NCBI RefSeq assembly: GCF_000321225.1 | Contig: NW_004452099.1 | Coordinates: 271,536 to 335,535 of the forward strand | From: Odobenus rosmarus divergens | Taxonomy: Eukaryota > Chordata > Mammalia > Carnivora > Odobenidae | Length of the DNA stretch: 64,000 nucleotides | Direction of reading: 5' to 3' | Shown: positions 48,330 to 59,417 of the stretch, piece by piece | Position numbering within the stretch: position 1 is the stretch's first letter | Layout: every line of letters starts with the position of its first letter | Program-made: the position numbers and the translations under genes | Notes under the pieces: generated by a model | What the model was told of the DNA's origin: nothing | Database searches by the model: none | The model's input: only the letters and a program-made list of their open reading frames with translations

Positions 48330-48660
48330 AGAAGTTTCTCATTGCTTCATAGGGACTAACAATGGATACCGAGAAGGATGTTCAATCCCAAAAGCAGCAG
48401 CCGGTCATATTAATCTGTGGAAAATGTCATAAAGAAAATGAAATAAAATCCAAGTATCCAATCAAAGGCAGAGACTGTGAATACACAATAATATACATGA
48501 AAAAGACTAAAATTTTGTTGGTTCCTGATGCTCAATGAAACATTTAGAATTCAGAGGAATATCTTAATTTATGTTTAAATTTGTCATTAATGTTTCTCGT
48601 TGTGTAGCCTTTGATTAGCATGTTTTCCTTTATAAATAAAATTACATACACATAATCTTA
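48330..48660 (+). pseudogene. POLR2K: POLR2K retrocopy (processed, intronless), transcript-derived extent
   Basis: Sequence around the 58-codon frame continues as POLR2K transcript: 5' GGGACTAACAATGGA start context, and a 3' UTR with CATTTAGAATTCAGAGGAAT and GTAGCCTTTGATTAGCATGT, then AATAAA at 48635-48640. The host gene has introns, so the contiguous copy is a retrocopy. A poly-A tail and target-site duplications are no longer obvious, pointing to an old insertion. Confidence 0.85.
48362..48538 (+). CDS. POLR2K-like open frame, 58 aa, zinc site damaged (retrocopy)
   Basis: POLR2K (RPB12/RPABC4) is the small zinc-ribbon subunit shared by RNA polymerases I, II and III. This frame begins [20 protein letters not shown] and ends VPDAQ, colinear and equal in length (58 residues) to the parent, without indel or premature stop. 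The first zinc pair is kept (Cys19, Cys22), but the third zinc ligand is Gly36 (KGRDCE where the parent has a CxxC) and only Cys39 remains, so zinc binding should fail. About 20 substitutions relative to remembered mammalian POLR2K suggest neutral drift. Expression is not shown by the sequence; a pseudogene that kept its frame by chance is the default reading for such a short frame. Confidence 0.8.
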   Translation: MDTEKDVQSQKQQPVILICGKCHKENEIKSKYPIKGRDCEYTIIYMKKTKILLVPDAQ

Positions 48661-48669
48661 TTTCATTTC

Positions 48670-49565
48670 ATTTTGAAAACCATAGTTTCCCTATCTATTC
48701 ACATTTTATGTTAAGAAATTATTTTTGTTCAAGTAAATAACTTACAATTCTATTTCATATGCAATACATATGTATCACATATTATGATCCATATGCAATG
48801 TAAAGTGAAAGTTAAAATTGCTTCCCCAAACCAAGCTTTTAATCAAAACCTATAATCATTTGGGGCTCTTTCCAAAAAAAGCAGATTTCTAGGACTTTTT
48901 AGGCTTACACACTGATTAAGTAAATTCCTGGAAAACTACTGTTATACATTACCAACAATTTGTCAACGCTCTAGTATTACTTGATGTGGAGTACACCACA
49001 TCATCAAGTATACATACTTAGTGTATGTATGCATACATAATTTTGAGTCCTGTTGTTCATTTATTAGTTGGTGTAGGCCTTTCTGTATTTCAGCATAAGT
49101 CTTCACAATTTTTAAAACTTTGGCAGAGGAAAGAAACTTGAATGTTTGTGTTCTGTAAGGTAAAATCAACCTTAAGTAAAGTGTTAAACAGATTATTAAG
49201 CCAGGTGAAATTTTCTAGGTGAAAAAATTCTAAGCTCAAAAATTCTGCTTTCAGGATATAAAAAGATTAGGAATTGATTTATACTTAATTGTTGGATAAA
49301 TATTGAATTTTTTGCCTTGATTTTAGGGACATGGAATTAATGATCAAAAATATATTCCATCAGTTCTAGGATTCCTTCACAATGGGACATCATGTTGGCC
49401 TCCCTAACATTCATTTTAAAGATTAGACATATTCTAACTTTATTAATAGCTAATATTTATCCAATTCAAAAATAATCTCTGCTACTTTTTATAAACACCT
49501 ATATCTATATTACCATCATGGTTTCCTAATTTCTTCAAATTTTTATGTGCTATATGAAATACTGT
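48670..49565. other. AT-rich DNA, nothing recognised
   Basis: No supported feature. Short minus frame at 48963-49169 has no domain. Confidence 0.45.
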
Positions 49566-49576
49566 GATGTTCAGAT

Positions 49577-50215
49577 ATTTTTTATTATGTTCAGTTAGTC
49601 ATATGGTACATCATTAGTTTTTGATGTAGTGTTCAATGATTCATTAGTTGTGTATAACACCCAGTGCTCATCGCAACACGTGCCCTCCCTAATACCCATC
49701 ACCCAGCTACCCCATTTCCCTACCCTCTGCCCTCTGAAACTCTCAGTTTGTTTCCAGGAGTCCATAGTCTCTCATGGTTTGTCTCCCTCTCTGATTTCCC
49801 CTCCTTCAGTTTTCCCCCCCTTCCCCTATGGTCCTTCATGCTATTCCTTATGTTTTACATATGAGTGAAACCATATGATAATTGTCTTTCTCTGCTTGAC
49901 TTATTTCACTTAGCATAACCCCCTCCAGTTCTATCCATGTCAATGCAAACTGTGGGTATCCATGCTTTCTGATGGCTGAGTAATATTCCGTTGTATATAT
50001 GTACCACATCTTCTTTATCCATTCATCTGTTGAGGGGCATCTTGGCTCCTTCCACAGTTTGGCTATTGTGGACATTGCTGCTATGAACATTGGGGTTCAT
50101 GTGCCCCTTCTTTTCACTACATCTGTATCTTTGTTGTAAATACCTAGTAATGCAATTGCTGGGTTGTAGAATAGCTCTATTTTTAACGTCTTGAGGAATC
50201 TCCATACTGTTTTCC
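49577..50215 (-). mobile_element. L1 3' segment of a twin-primed insertion
   Basis: On the minus strand this is ORF2 C-terminal coding (frames with MFIAAMSTIAKLWKEPRCPS, TDEWIKKMWYIYTTEYYSA, ITRYLQQRYRCSEKKG) followed by carnivore L1 3' UTR; on the plus strand ATTAGTTTTTGATGTAGTG and ATAACACCCAGTGCTCATC near 49611-49673. The tail side abuts the target site GATGTTCAGAT at 49566-49576. Confidence 0.92.
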
Positions 50216-50698
50216 AAAGACCTCAGTGTGAGACAGGAATCCATCAAAATCCTAGAGGAGAACATAGGCAGTAATTTCTTCAACATTGGCCACAGCAATT
50301 TCTTTCAAGACATGTCTCTAAAGGCAAGGGAAACAAAAGCAAAAATGGACTTTTGAGACTTCATCAAGATAAAAAGTTTCTGCACATCAAAGGAAACAGT
50401 TAACAAAACTAAGAGGCAACCCATGAATGGGAGAAGATATTTACAAATGACATTACAGATAAAGGGCTGATACCCAAGATCTCTAGAGAACTTCTCAAAC
50501 TCAATACCCAAAAAATAATCCAGTCAAAAAAATAGGCAGAAGACATGAACAAATACTTCTCCAAAGAAGACATACAAATGGCTAACAGACACATCATAAA
50601 AAAATGTTCAACATCACTAGCCATCAGGGAAATTCAAATCAAAACCACAGTGAGATACCATCTTACACCAGTTAGAATGGCAAAAATCAACAAGGCAG
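50216..50698 (+). mobile_element. inverted L1 ORF2 segment of the same twin-primed insertion
   Basis: Sense ORF2 upstream of the 49577-50215 part: CAGTGTGAGACAGGAATCC, CTCTAAAGGCAAGGGAAAC, AAGGGCTGATACCCAAGATC, GAAATTCAAATCAAAACCAC, ending at AACAAGGCAG. It stops about 90 bp of ORF2 before the other segment starts. The outer flank GATGTTCAAAT (50699-50709) matches the left target site with one mismatch, so both halves are one insertion. Confidence 0.92.
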
Positions 50699-50839
50699 GA
50701 TGTTCAAATTTTTAAAGAGTACTTCATTGGTCCAAGTTTTCTTTTATCTGTGACTTTCATAATTTTCTAATTCTGCTATATTCCTTTTTGAGCTTGCCCA
50801 TTTTAGACAGGTGAGTGCCAACATACATGATCTCTCTCT

Positions 50840-51056
50840 CTCTTTTTTTAATTTATTTATTTATTAGAGAGGGAGAGAGAGAGAGAGCATGCAAATGGCA
50901 GGGGGAGCAAAGGGAGAGGGAGAGAGAAGGAATTCCAGGAAGAGTCCCCACTGAACACAGAGCCCAATGCGGGGCTTGATCCCACAACCTTGAGACCATG
51001 ACCCCAGCAGAAACCAAGAGTCAGACATCCAAACAATTGCATCACCCAGGTGCTCC
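50840..51056 (-). mobile_element. SINEC, antisense, older copy
   Basis: AATTTATTTATTTATTAGAG left, CATCACCCAGGTGCTCC right. Flanking CTCTCT-rich DNA hides the target-site duplication. Confidence 0.9.
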
Positions 51057-51494
51057 AATATCTCTTTATATTAGCCCCATAATTAAATAAACAAATTCCA
51101 ACTCATTGGATAATATAGTTACAATTTTAACTTCTAATTTTATCATAGGCCCTTTATGGATCAATAGTTCAAATATTCTTATTTGATTAACCAGACAGGG
51201 AGGTTTAATGGAAAACTATTATAACTGTAACTCAAGACCACTATTATCATTCAGTGATTCAGCTCTTTGGGCCCCATTCATCTATAGAAAGGAAATGATT
51301 TTACCTCTTACCTACATAGACAGTTTTGAGAAAATAGATATAAAATTGCTTTAAAGATTATTTTTGAATGGTTCTCTATACATGTAAAAACGAGTAAGTT
51401 TGAGCTTGAAGTTAGCACATACATCATCTCTTAATACACTGCTAGGGACAACAATGAACACTGTGAAAAATGTGTGCACATCCATGGGAAAAGC
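51057..51494. other. unassigned DNA
   Basis: No feature recognised. Confidence 0.4.
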
Positions 51495-51640
51495 ATTGAA
51501 TAAAGAAGGATGAGCTCAAATCCAGCCCTACCGCTCATGATTAGCCAGTTCACTTCATTTCTTTTAACTTCAGCTTCATTATCAAAGTGAAAGAATTATG
51601 ATGATCAGCACATGAAGGTAACAGTTCTTTTAAATTCTGA
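51495..51640 (+). mobile_element. probable MIR fragment
   Basis: GAGCTCAAATCCAGCCCTACC, TTAGCCAGTTCACTTCATTTC, TTTAACTTCAGCTTCATTATC and AAAGTGAAAGAATTATGATG follow the MIR core order. Confidence 0.55.
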
Positions 51641-51814
51641 AGCTATCTTTAGAAGTTGAAGTTATAAAAAATTCAAAAATAGCAGATGAAATGAGAAATG
51701 GCCAGGCCAGAAAGATAAAATACCATATAATGATAGTTGAGAAGGTAGAAAAACAAACTACCTCCTTACATATGTCCACACACACACCACCAACCCCTTC
51801 CTAGAATAAGTTCT

Positions 51815-52070
51815 ATGTAGAAAGGGGATGTGGTATTTGAGCAGAAGGCTGAAGGGTGAGAAGGAGCTGGCCAGAGAAAAACAAGGAGAATGAGCATTCC
51901 TGAAATAGAGAAAGCAGAATGTCGTAAAGGCTCTGGAGCAAAAAGTAAGCTTGTCTTATTCCCACTTCAGAATGAAGCCCCTGTGACTCAAACTTCATAA
52001 GCAGGGGACGTTGGGAGATGAGGTGGCTTTGTGATGGGAAGCCATTGGAACAGTAAGCAAGAAAGAGAAT
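51815..52070 (-). mobile_element. L2 fragment, antisense
   Basis: TGGTATTTGAGCAGAAGGCTG, AGAATGAGCATTCCTGAAAT, GTAAAGGCTCTGGAGC and GATGGGAAGCCATTGGAACA follow the antisense L2 consensus order. Confidence 0.65.
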
Positions 52071-52074
52071 GAAA

Positions 52075-52440
52075 TAGTTGAAGTCTTAAAAGAATGCACC
52101 TGGGGCGCCTGGGTGGCTCAGATGGTTAAGCGTCTGCCTTCAGCTCAGGTCATGATCCCAGGGTCCTGGGATCGAGTCCTGCATCGGGCTCCCTGCTCCT
52201 TGGGAGCCTGCTTCTCCCTCTGCCTCTCTCTCTCTCTCTCTCTCTCATGAATAAATAAATAAAATCTTTAAAAAAAAAAAAGAATGCACCCACACACGGT
52301 AACTACATGAGGTGATGACTATGTTTATTATCTAGATTTGGTAATTATTTCACAATGCATACATGTTTCAAAACATTGAATTGTAGACCTTAAATAATAT
52401 ATAATTTTTGTCAATTATGCCTCCATAAAGCTAGAAACAA
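52075..52440 (+). mobile_element. L1 3'-UTR fragment, split by a SINE
   Basis: AAGTCTTAAAAGAATGCACC before the SINE and ACTACATGAGGTGATGACTA, ATTTCACAATGCATACATG, CATTGAATTGTAGACCTTAA after it form one L1 3' UTR. Confidence 0.72.
52101..52280 (+). mobile_element. SINEC inserted in L1 3' UTR
   Basis: Head GGGGCGCCTGGGTGGCTCAG and ATGAATAAATAAATAAAATC tail. Perfect target-site duplication AGAATGCACC at 52091-52100 and 52281-52290. Confidence 0.95.
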
Positions 52441-52484
52441 ATTTAAAACCACTGCTCTCAGCATCTGTTTTCTCTTATTAATTA

Positions 52485-52680
52485 ATTCTGATTATTTATT
52501 TATTCAATAAACATATACTGAGCTCTTGTATAACACATAAAGTACTGTGGTAAGCCATGGCAATACAACTGTGAGTGAGACATGTCTGCACCCTGATTAA
52601 GAAATTTAAGGATTGTTAGAGAAGATAAATAAGTAGGATATTTGAATATAGGTGTAAACAGAGGGTCTGAGCATATAGCC
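52485..52680 (-). mobile_element. L2 3' end, antisense
   Basis: TTTATTCAATAAACATATACTGAGC is the reverse complement of the L2 3' terminus, followed by GTACTGTGGTAAGCCATGGC and GATAAATAAGTAGG. Confidence 0.6.
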
Positions 52681-52863
52681 AAGGACACTTTTGATTGCTG
52701 TTTTGTAATTTTGTCCTTGTTTCATACACCATTCCAGAAATCCATATGTATCTTTACTATTAAGGAATGAAAAGAGCCAAAACTAGATAACTCATGTGAA
52801 GATAGATGCTAGGGGAAGAAACAAGCTAAGCCAATGATAGCCTAGTCCTTATATCATTTTTAA

Positions 52864-53043
52864 TTTTAATTAATTAGAGAGGGAGGGGAGGCAGGAGGAG
52901 GGAGAGGGAGAGAGAATCTTAAGCAGACTCCATGCCCAGCATGAAGCCCAAAGCAGGACTCCATCTCAACAACCCTGAGTTCATGATCTGAGCCAAAATC
53001 AAGTCTGACACTTAAACCACTGAGCCACTCAGACTCCTGCTTT
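52864..53043 (-). mobile_element. SINEC, antisense, older copy
   Basis: AATTAATTAGAGAGGGAGGGG left, CACTGAGCCACTCAGACTCC right. Target-site duplication TATCATTTTTAA at about 52852-52863 and 53044-53055. Confidence 0.9.
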
Positions 53044-53055
53044 TATCATTTTTAA

Positions 53056-53982
53056 AAATAACTGCTGCTGTCCCTGGTATAAAAAAATGTGTAATTAGAA
53101 CAGTATAATTACAGTATAAAAGCAGTATAATCAAGGAACAAAGGGTAATCTTTGACCATGCAGAGAAGAATATGTAAGGGAAGAAAGCAAATGATAAATT
53201 TGGAATTAAGATGTAAGTTTTCTGAAACAAAATGTATCTGTTTTGATATTTAATGAGTTCAATTGGAATAATATTAGATGGAAAATATCATACCTATTCT
53301 TGAAGGTTAAATCTAAACTAGTCAAATTCCTTAGACTAGAGGATTAACATATGATATGTCATAATATTCCCACACTCAATGCGTATTTCATAATCTGTAT
53401 GCAAAGGGATATCACTATTAAGATATTTTGCTTACAGGTGGCACATAATATAAAACTGTTATGAAATGAAAGTAGCTACAAGCTGCTTCCATGTACAGAT
53501 TTGGCTCTGTATTCAGTCAGCTATTCTCAATAAGCATTGCTTATATCTGTATTATACAGATAAATCCCTATGAAATAGGTAGATTAGCTTCAATGAGAGT
53601 GAGTTCTATTACATAGTAATTTTCTTCTCTAAGAAGATGATTTAAAGTTTATTTTTCTTAATTTTCAAAAAGGTCAAGTTTACGTACCATGCATATGTAA
53701 CATATATGTAAATATAATATTTTACAATACCATATATTAAAATCTTTATAAATTTAGATGACTAACATAATTCCTAATGTTTTAATAGAACAGATTATAC
53801 AAGAGATTTGGTGCAAAGACTCAATGGTTAGTAGGAATGGATTCTTTGAGCTGTATAATAAAATTTATATTAAATTTTGAAGAACTTAAAAATAAACATA
53901 ATTCAGGCAACTAAAATTATATTGTCATATAATATACATAAAAACTCTGAAAACCTACGTGGGATGCACAAGAATTCAGGAT
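53056..53982. other. AT-rich DNA, nothing recognised
   Basis: No feature supported. Confidence 0.45.
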
Positions 53983-53998
53983 AAAAATCTAAGCTCTA

Positions 53999-54202
53999 GG
54001 GGCGCCTGGATGACTCAGTTGGTTAAGCGTCTGCCTTCAGCTCAGATCATGATCCCAGGGTCCTGGGATCGAGCCCTACATCAGGCTCCCTGCTCCGCAG
54101 GAAGCCTACTTCTCCCTCTCCCACTGCCCCTGCTTGTGTTCCCTCTCTTGCTGTGTCTCTCTCTGGCAAATGAATAAATAAAGTCTTTTTAAAAAATTTA
54201 AA
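53999..54202 (+). mobile_element. SINEC
   Basis: Head GGGGCGCCTGGATGACTCAG. Perfect 16-bp target-site duplication AAAAATCTAAGCTCTA at 53983-53998 and 54203-54218. Confidence 0.95.
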
Positions 54203-54218
54203 AAAAATCTAAGCTCTA

Positions 54219-55064
54219 TTTAAATTAAAATTGGGAGATTTAAATTTGGGAGTCATCAGGTTGATGGTTAAAGGCATAGAACAGGATAAGATCACAACAC
54301 AAAAATTGAGATCACTTTCTCAGGAGTCTTAGACTATGGATCAGAAAACCTATGTGAACTTAAAGATCATGCTGCTTGCTGTACAATGAGTAATAAATTC
54401 TTTTGTTTCTGATCTAGGAGTCTCATGTCTTCTACCAGCATCTATGAAACTGTAGCAAGCTAACTTGTTAGTTTCTGAGTAGGTAAAATCTCACTTATCA
54501 TAGTTCTTGATATACATGACATTTTGTTCTCTGAAAGTTTAATAATTAACTTTCTCTGAGGTGTATAAATGAAATTCTTATCCACATAACTCAGGATTCT
54601 CTCCTTTTCAACTATGCTACTTCAAATACAAAACACCACACATACACAACACCCCTCAGGAAATGTATACAGATCTAGACATTAAGTTATTTTACTTGCT
54701 TGGCAACAGGCAAAGTTATATGTATAATTTTCTATTACAGAATATGTATTTGTACACTATCCTTCTTGTGGAACATTCATATCCTTTTTGAATCATTTAA
54801 TATAAGATTTCTAAATTATCATACTAAAAGTTTGTCTTTATGTCATATAGCTTTTAGTTTTAAAATTCTTATGAAGCTTTTCATCAGATACCACTGTACA
54901 GCCATGCCACTGTACACGCATCTTCAGGGGCTATGTGTATCAGTTGTCTTATCATTGTCTATATTCTATAATATGTCCAGAAGAATCTTAGCTGGGGAAA
55001 TTATAATTATAAAGTTAGATCCTATGAAAACAAAGTCTTTCTTATCAAATACTTCCACATTATA
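54219..55064. other. AT-rich DNA, nothing recognised
   Basis: The 121-codon plus frame at 54700-55065 is rich in Ile, Phe and Leu from AT bias and has no recognisable domain. Confidence 0.45.
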
Positions 55065-55375
55065 GTTATTGTGGGAAGCCACTAGAGAGTTTTAACAATG
55101 GACTGACATGCTCTGAATTCAATATTAAAAGAAACATTTGTTCCTTTGTGTGAGATAAACTATAGGAAATAAGAGTACAAAAAGGAGAATTAAAAGACTC
55201 TTGAACCTATCTAGATTAAAGATGAGGGAGTAGGGTATTAGTGTTGAAGCTGATGCAAAATAAATGGACGTAAGGTGTATTTTGAAGGTGGAATCAATTG
55301 TATGTATGGACTAGGTGTTGAATGTGAAAGAAAGTCAAAAGTTAGTTTAATATTTCGGCCTGAGAAAAAGAGTGC
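55065..55375 (-). mobile_element. L2 fragment, antisense
   Basis: GCCACTAGAGAGTTTTAAC, ATGGACTGACATGCTCTGAA, TTGAAGGTGGAATCAATTGT and TATTTCGGCCTGAGAAAAAG follow the antisense L2 order. Confidence 0.6.
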
Positions 55376-55721
55376 TGTTTACAAGTCCAAAACACACTGG
55401 AAAACACCAATTTAGATGAGAGAATAAATGGTTTAATTTTTGACATATTTTGATACATTTATAATATCCAAAAGTTGTTAGGTAGACATTTGTAAGAATA
55501 TATGGTACAGAAGAGATATCTGGCAACAAAATACACATTTTGAATAGAACATGTTATTTCAATGGAACTAGTTGACATTACCAAGAGATGATTCTGTGCC
55601 TACCAAGATTTAGATGCCCACATGCTAATTCATTCTCAGAATTCTTCTATATATATATAATGCCACAAACCTTCTATTTACAAAGGTTCATTGGACAAGT
55701 TTAATTACCTTAAGCTTAAGA

Positions 55722-55896
55722 AAAAGAGAGAGCAAGCGAGTGGGGCAAAGGAGGGGAGAGGCAGAGAGAGAATCTCAAGCAGACTCCCTGCTGAGTGTGG
55801 AGCCAGACACAGGTCTCAATCGCAAGACCCTGAGATCATGACCTGAACCTAAATCAAGAGTCAGATACTTAACTGACTGAGCCATCTAGGCACCCC
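55722..55896 (-). mobile_element. SINEC, antisense, tail lost
   Basis: Body AGAATCTCAAGCAGACTCCC and head GAGCCATCTAGGCACCCC. The T-rich tail side is truncated to AAGAAAAAGAGAGAGCAAG. Confidence 0.88.
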
Positions 55897-57205
55897 AATA
55901 ATGGTTAATATTTAATTTTTAAGAGCTTCCTATGTACTAGGCATCTTCTAATCATTTCCCATGATTTTGAAGTTAAATTAGGATAACATTAATGTTGTAC
56001 ATTAATTTTCTCCAGCTAGTAAAGGACAGTACCTGGATTTGAATCACTCATCTGCATTGCCACATCCCTTATTTTATAGTTTATCATTTATATATTATTT
56101 ATATTTTGTGATTTTTTAATATTTTATTTATATGCATTAATGTGTCTGTATCTACTCCTCCATTTCATTGTTAGTTATGGCAAGAAGAGATTGTCTGCCC
56201 ATCTTCAAATCCCATATCATCAGTATTTGAATATTTTTTGGCTTAATTAGATGAACACAACTGTGTAAATATATAGAATACAGGTGACATAAAACCTCAT
56301 GTGTAAATGTTTACAACAACCCTAATAATTGAAATTATGTTAATTAAACACTACTTTGTAATGCTATTTCTACAAGTGTCACAAATTATCTTGATTTTAT
56401 TCTTTACAGTGAATAACTCCGCAAAATCTGAATTTCCTGAAAGCATTTATTTATAATTCAACAGATATGAATTAATCTTCTACAATAATTGTAAAAATAT
56501 GAGCATGTCAATAAACAAATGTAATAGCATATTGAACTATTGTAATAATGAGCAAACTAAACTCTATTCAACCAATTTTTAAATCACATTAGGCTTTAAC
56601 TATAATTTTGCCTTGAATCCCTTTGCCATGAATTATGAGGAACAATGCTTTCACTTATTTAATCTAGTCATTTTTGGGAAAAGTATGAAAATTAGTCATT
56701 AGCTATGGACCTACAATGAGTATAGTATACAATTCTGAATCAAAGACTGTCAGACCAATCATATTTTCTCAGATGCTTTAAATTTAATGTTTTATATGAA
56801 AAATCTCAGGCAGTGATGAGTTCATAATACTGTGACTAATATCTGAAAGCATATTAAATAAGAATTAACAAAAATTTTTGAGGTATCCTCTTACATTTTC
56901 TTTTCTAATGCTGTAAGCATTTGGATAAAAAGGATCTAAACTTGAAGACACCACAAGAAGGCATTAGATCTACCATCAGTTACAAAAGACCCTGATTTTT
57001 CAGATTTTCTCCTCAAATTTATCCTGTGACAAAATGCCATCTATGGCATTCAAAAAGGGTAGTAGAGTCACAAACATACTTTCAGAAATTTATAGGAATA
57101 ATGTGTCATTGCCTCTAGTTCTTTACTACCCTACAGCTCTGATCTCATGTTATTTGTGTTCTACATAGCTCTTTTTATCACTTTTTTACACAGCTAAAAT
57201 GTTAT
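55897..57205. other. AT-rich DNA, nothing recognised
   Basis: About 1.3 kb without a supported feature. Confidence 0.45.
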
Positions 57206-57625
57206 AGGGACCCCATGTTTATTATTGTTTAAAATAGCTAAGATATGGAAGCAACCCTTTGTCTTCATTGATAGGCAAATGGATAAGAAGGTTGTGGTGT
57301 GTGTGTGTACAGATATACACGTACACACACACACAATGCAATATTACTCAGCCATAAAAAAGGATGAGATCTTGTCATTTGCAACAACATAGATGGACCT
57401 AGAGGGTATTATGCTAAGTGAAGTAAGTCAGCCTAAGAAAGACAAATACCATATGATTTCACCCATATGTGGGACCTAAAAACCAAACAAAAAAATGAAT
57501 AAACAAACAAAACGCAGAATCAGATCTACAAATACAGTGAACAAACTGGTGGTTGTCAGAGGGGAGATGGGCTGGAGGAAAGGGAAAAAGAGTCAAGAGG
57601 AGTGGGATACACAGGCTTCCAGGAA
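57206..57625 (+). mobile_element. 5'-truncated L1, ORF2 end and 3' UTR
   Basis: AATAGCTAAGATATGGAAGC, CAATATTACTCAGCCATAAA, TGCAACAACATAGATGGACC, TATTATGCTAAGTGAAGTAA, ACCATATGATTTCACCCATA and ACTGGTGGTTGTCAGAGGGG are ORF2 end and 3'-UTR landmarks. A TG/CA microsatellite (57294-57337) interrupts it. Confidence 0.85.
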
Positions 57626-58015
57626 AAAAAAGAGAGAAAGAGAGAGTGATCTCCAATTACTAGAGATTTCTGATCTTCCTTAACTACAAAAGGACACTCA
57701 CCTATTGACTTTAGAAAATACAAATTCTGGTAACTAAATAAATGAATCACCTCTCACCAATAAAATATTTTTAGGGAAATCAGTGTGGCACTTGGTATAT
57801 CCCAATTACCTTTTGGAAATTATGTTAGCATATTACAGAGGATGGAAATTTTTATAATAAATAAAGCTTTTTACTTTTCAATAAACTAATATTTAAGGTG
57901 TTTTGGTTACATAACACTTTTGTTCTTGCAGTGTATAAATGAACATTCTGTAGAACACTGTTCTACACTTGGTGAGGCAGAGATAGCACATTGTCCCCCA
58001 GGAACTATTCTATTT
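57626..58015. other. unassigned AT-rich DNA
   Basis: No feature recognised. Confidence 0.4.
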
Positions 58016-58029
58016 AAAAAAAAAATCCT

Positions 58030-58218
58030 GGGGCGCCTGGGTGGCTCAGTCGTTAAGTGTCTGCCTTCAACTCAGGTCATGATCCTAGGGTCCTGGGATC
58101 GAGCCCCGCGTCGGGCTCCCTGCTCAGCGGAAAGCCTGCTTCTCCCTCTCCCACTCCCTCTGCTTGTGTTCCCTCTCTCACTGTGTCTCTCTGTGTCAAA
58201 TAAATAAACAAAATCTTT
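58030..58218 (+). mobile_element. SINEC
   Basis: Head GGGGCGCCTGGGTGGCTCAG. A-run plus TCCT target-site duplication (AAAAAAAATCCT) ends at 58029 and 58231. Confidence 0.93.
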
Positions 58219-58231
58219 AAAAAAAAATCCT

Positions 58232-59238
58232 TTGATATTTTCTTTAGTTTCACAGCTCCTAGAATAAAAAACTATACTTCTAAGCTTAAATTTCCCATGA
58301 TCGTGGCTATATTCTATTTTCTATCAATTGCTAGTGAAAGTCTAATAAGTGGTTAAAATTGATATTTGTGTTTTCCTGAGTAGCTGACAACAAGCATATT
58401 AAACAATTACTAATTTAAAATAATGTTTTAAAAGACACAACAGTATGCATAATTCTTTTGTTCATCTGAGGTATTTTTGTAAGTTTAATTCCATATTTTT
58501 ATATCTAATATTATAGTTATTTATTACTATTGTAAAATATTCAACACATTGGGAATGTTTACAATGATTTATGAGAGTGTTTTTCTGAATTTCAATGATA
58601 ATATACTGTTTGCAATTTTCTTTTTAACTTGAAATGTTTCTTTATGGTTCAACTTAAGAGAAATATTTGGAACTAGTTCATTCAGGTGAAAATTTAACAT
58701 GTTTGATTAATTCAAAAAAATTAATTTTACTTATATCATCTGGCTTCATATCTGTTTTTGTCTGATATAGACTGGCAGTTGTCCTTAAAATACAAATACT
58801 TCCATTTGTCTTTTTTTTTTAATTTATTTTCTCTCTCTCTTTCTTTTTTTAGTACATCTTAATATGTTTCTTAGCACACCTTCATTCATCACATACATAA
58901 TAAATATCTCCTAAGATACATTTCCCCATAATGAATAGACAATTTAGTGGGAAAAAAAAGACAATAACAATTCTGCCTTTAAACTTGTGTTCTAGAGATA
59001 GTTATTGGGAAAGGTGATTGAAACAAAAAAATCATAAGCAAAATATTTGTCAAATTGTAGTAAGTGCAACAGGAAAAATAGAGGGATGTAAAAGGATATG
59101 AGAGGTAGGTGTGGGAGGTATTGCAATTTAAAATTAGGATTCAGGGAAAGTATCACTGAAAAAGTGGTATTTAAGGAAATTTCTAAAGTACCTGATGAAA
59201 CAAGTACCTAAAGAAAGCATATTTTGAGAAAATCATCA
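58232..59238. other. AT-rich DNA; pyrimidine tract near 58805-58850
   Basis: Nothing coding. Polypyrimidine/T-rich sequence may be a decayed SINE or L1 tail. Confidence 0.4.
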
Positions 59239-59239
59239 G

Positions 59240-59417
59240 TAAGAAAGCAGATCTTAAAAGTTCTCATCACAAGAAAAAAATTGTACCTATGTGAAGTGAT
59301 GGATATTAATGAAACATTGCACTGATCATTTCACAATATATGCATACATCAAATCATCATGTTTTATACCTAAAGCTGATACAGTGTTATATATCAGTTA
59401 TATCTCAGTATAACTGG
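59240..59417 (+). mobile_element. L1 3'-UTR fragment
   Basis: GCAGATCTTAAAAGTTCTCA, CACAAGAAAAAAATTG, AAGTGATGGATATTAATG, GATCATTTCACAATATATGC and TGTTTTATACCTAAAGCTG are the L1 3'-UTR end in order. Confidence 0.8.

Noticed and set aside
48362..48538. Functional POLR2K gene
   Set aside because: Intronless, third zinc cysteine replaced by Gly, and many substitutions; a retrocopy is far more likely.
54700..55065. 121-codon plus frame
   Set aside because: Hydrophobic, AT-biased composition without domain; probably chance.
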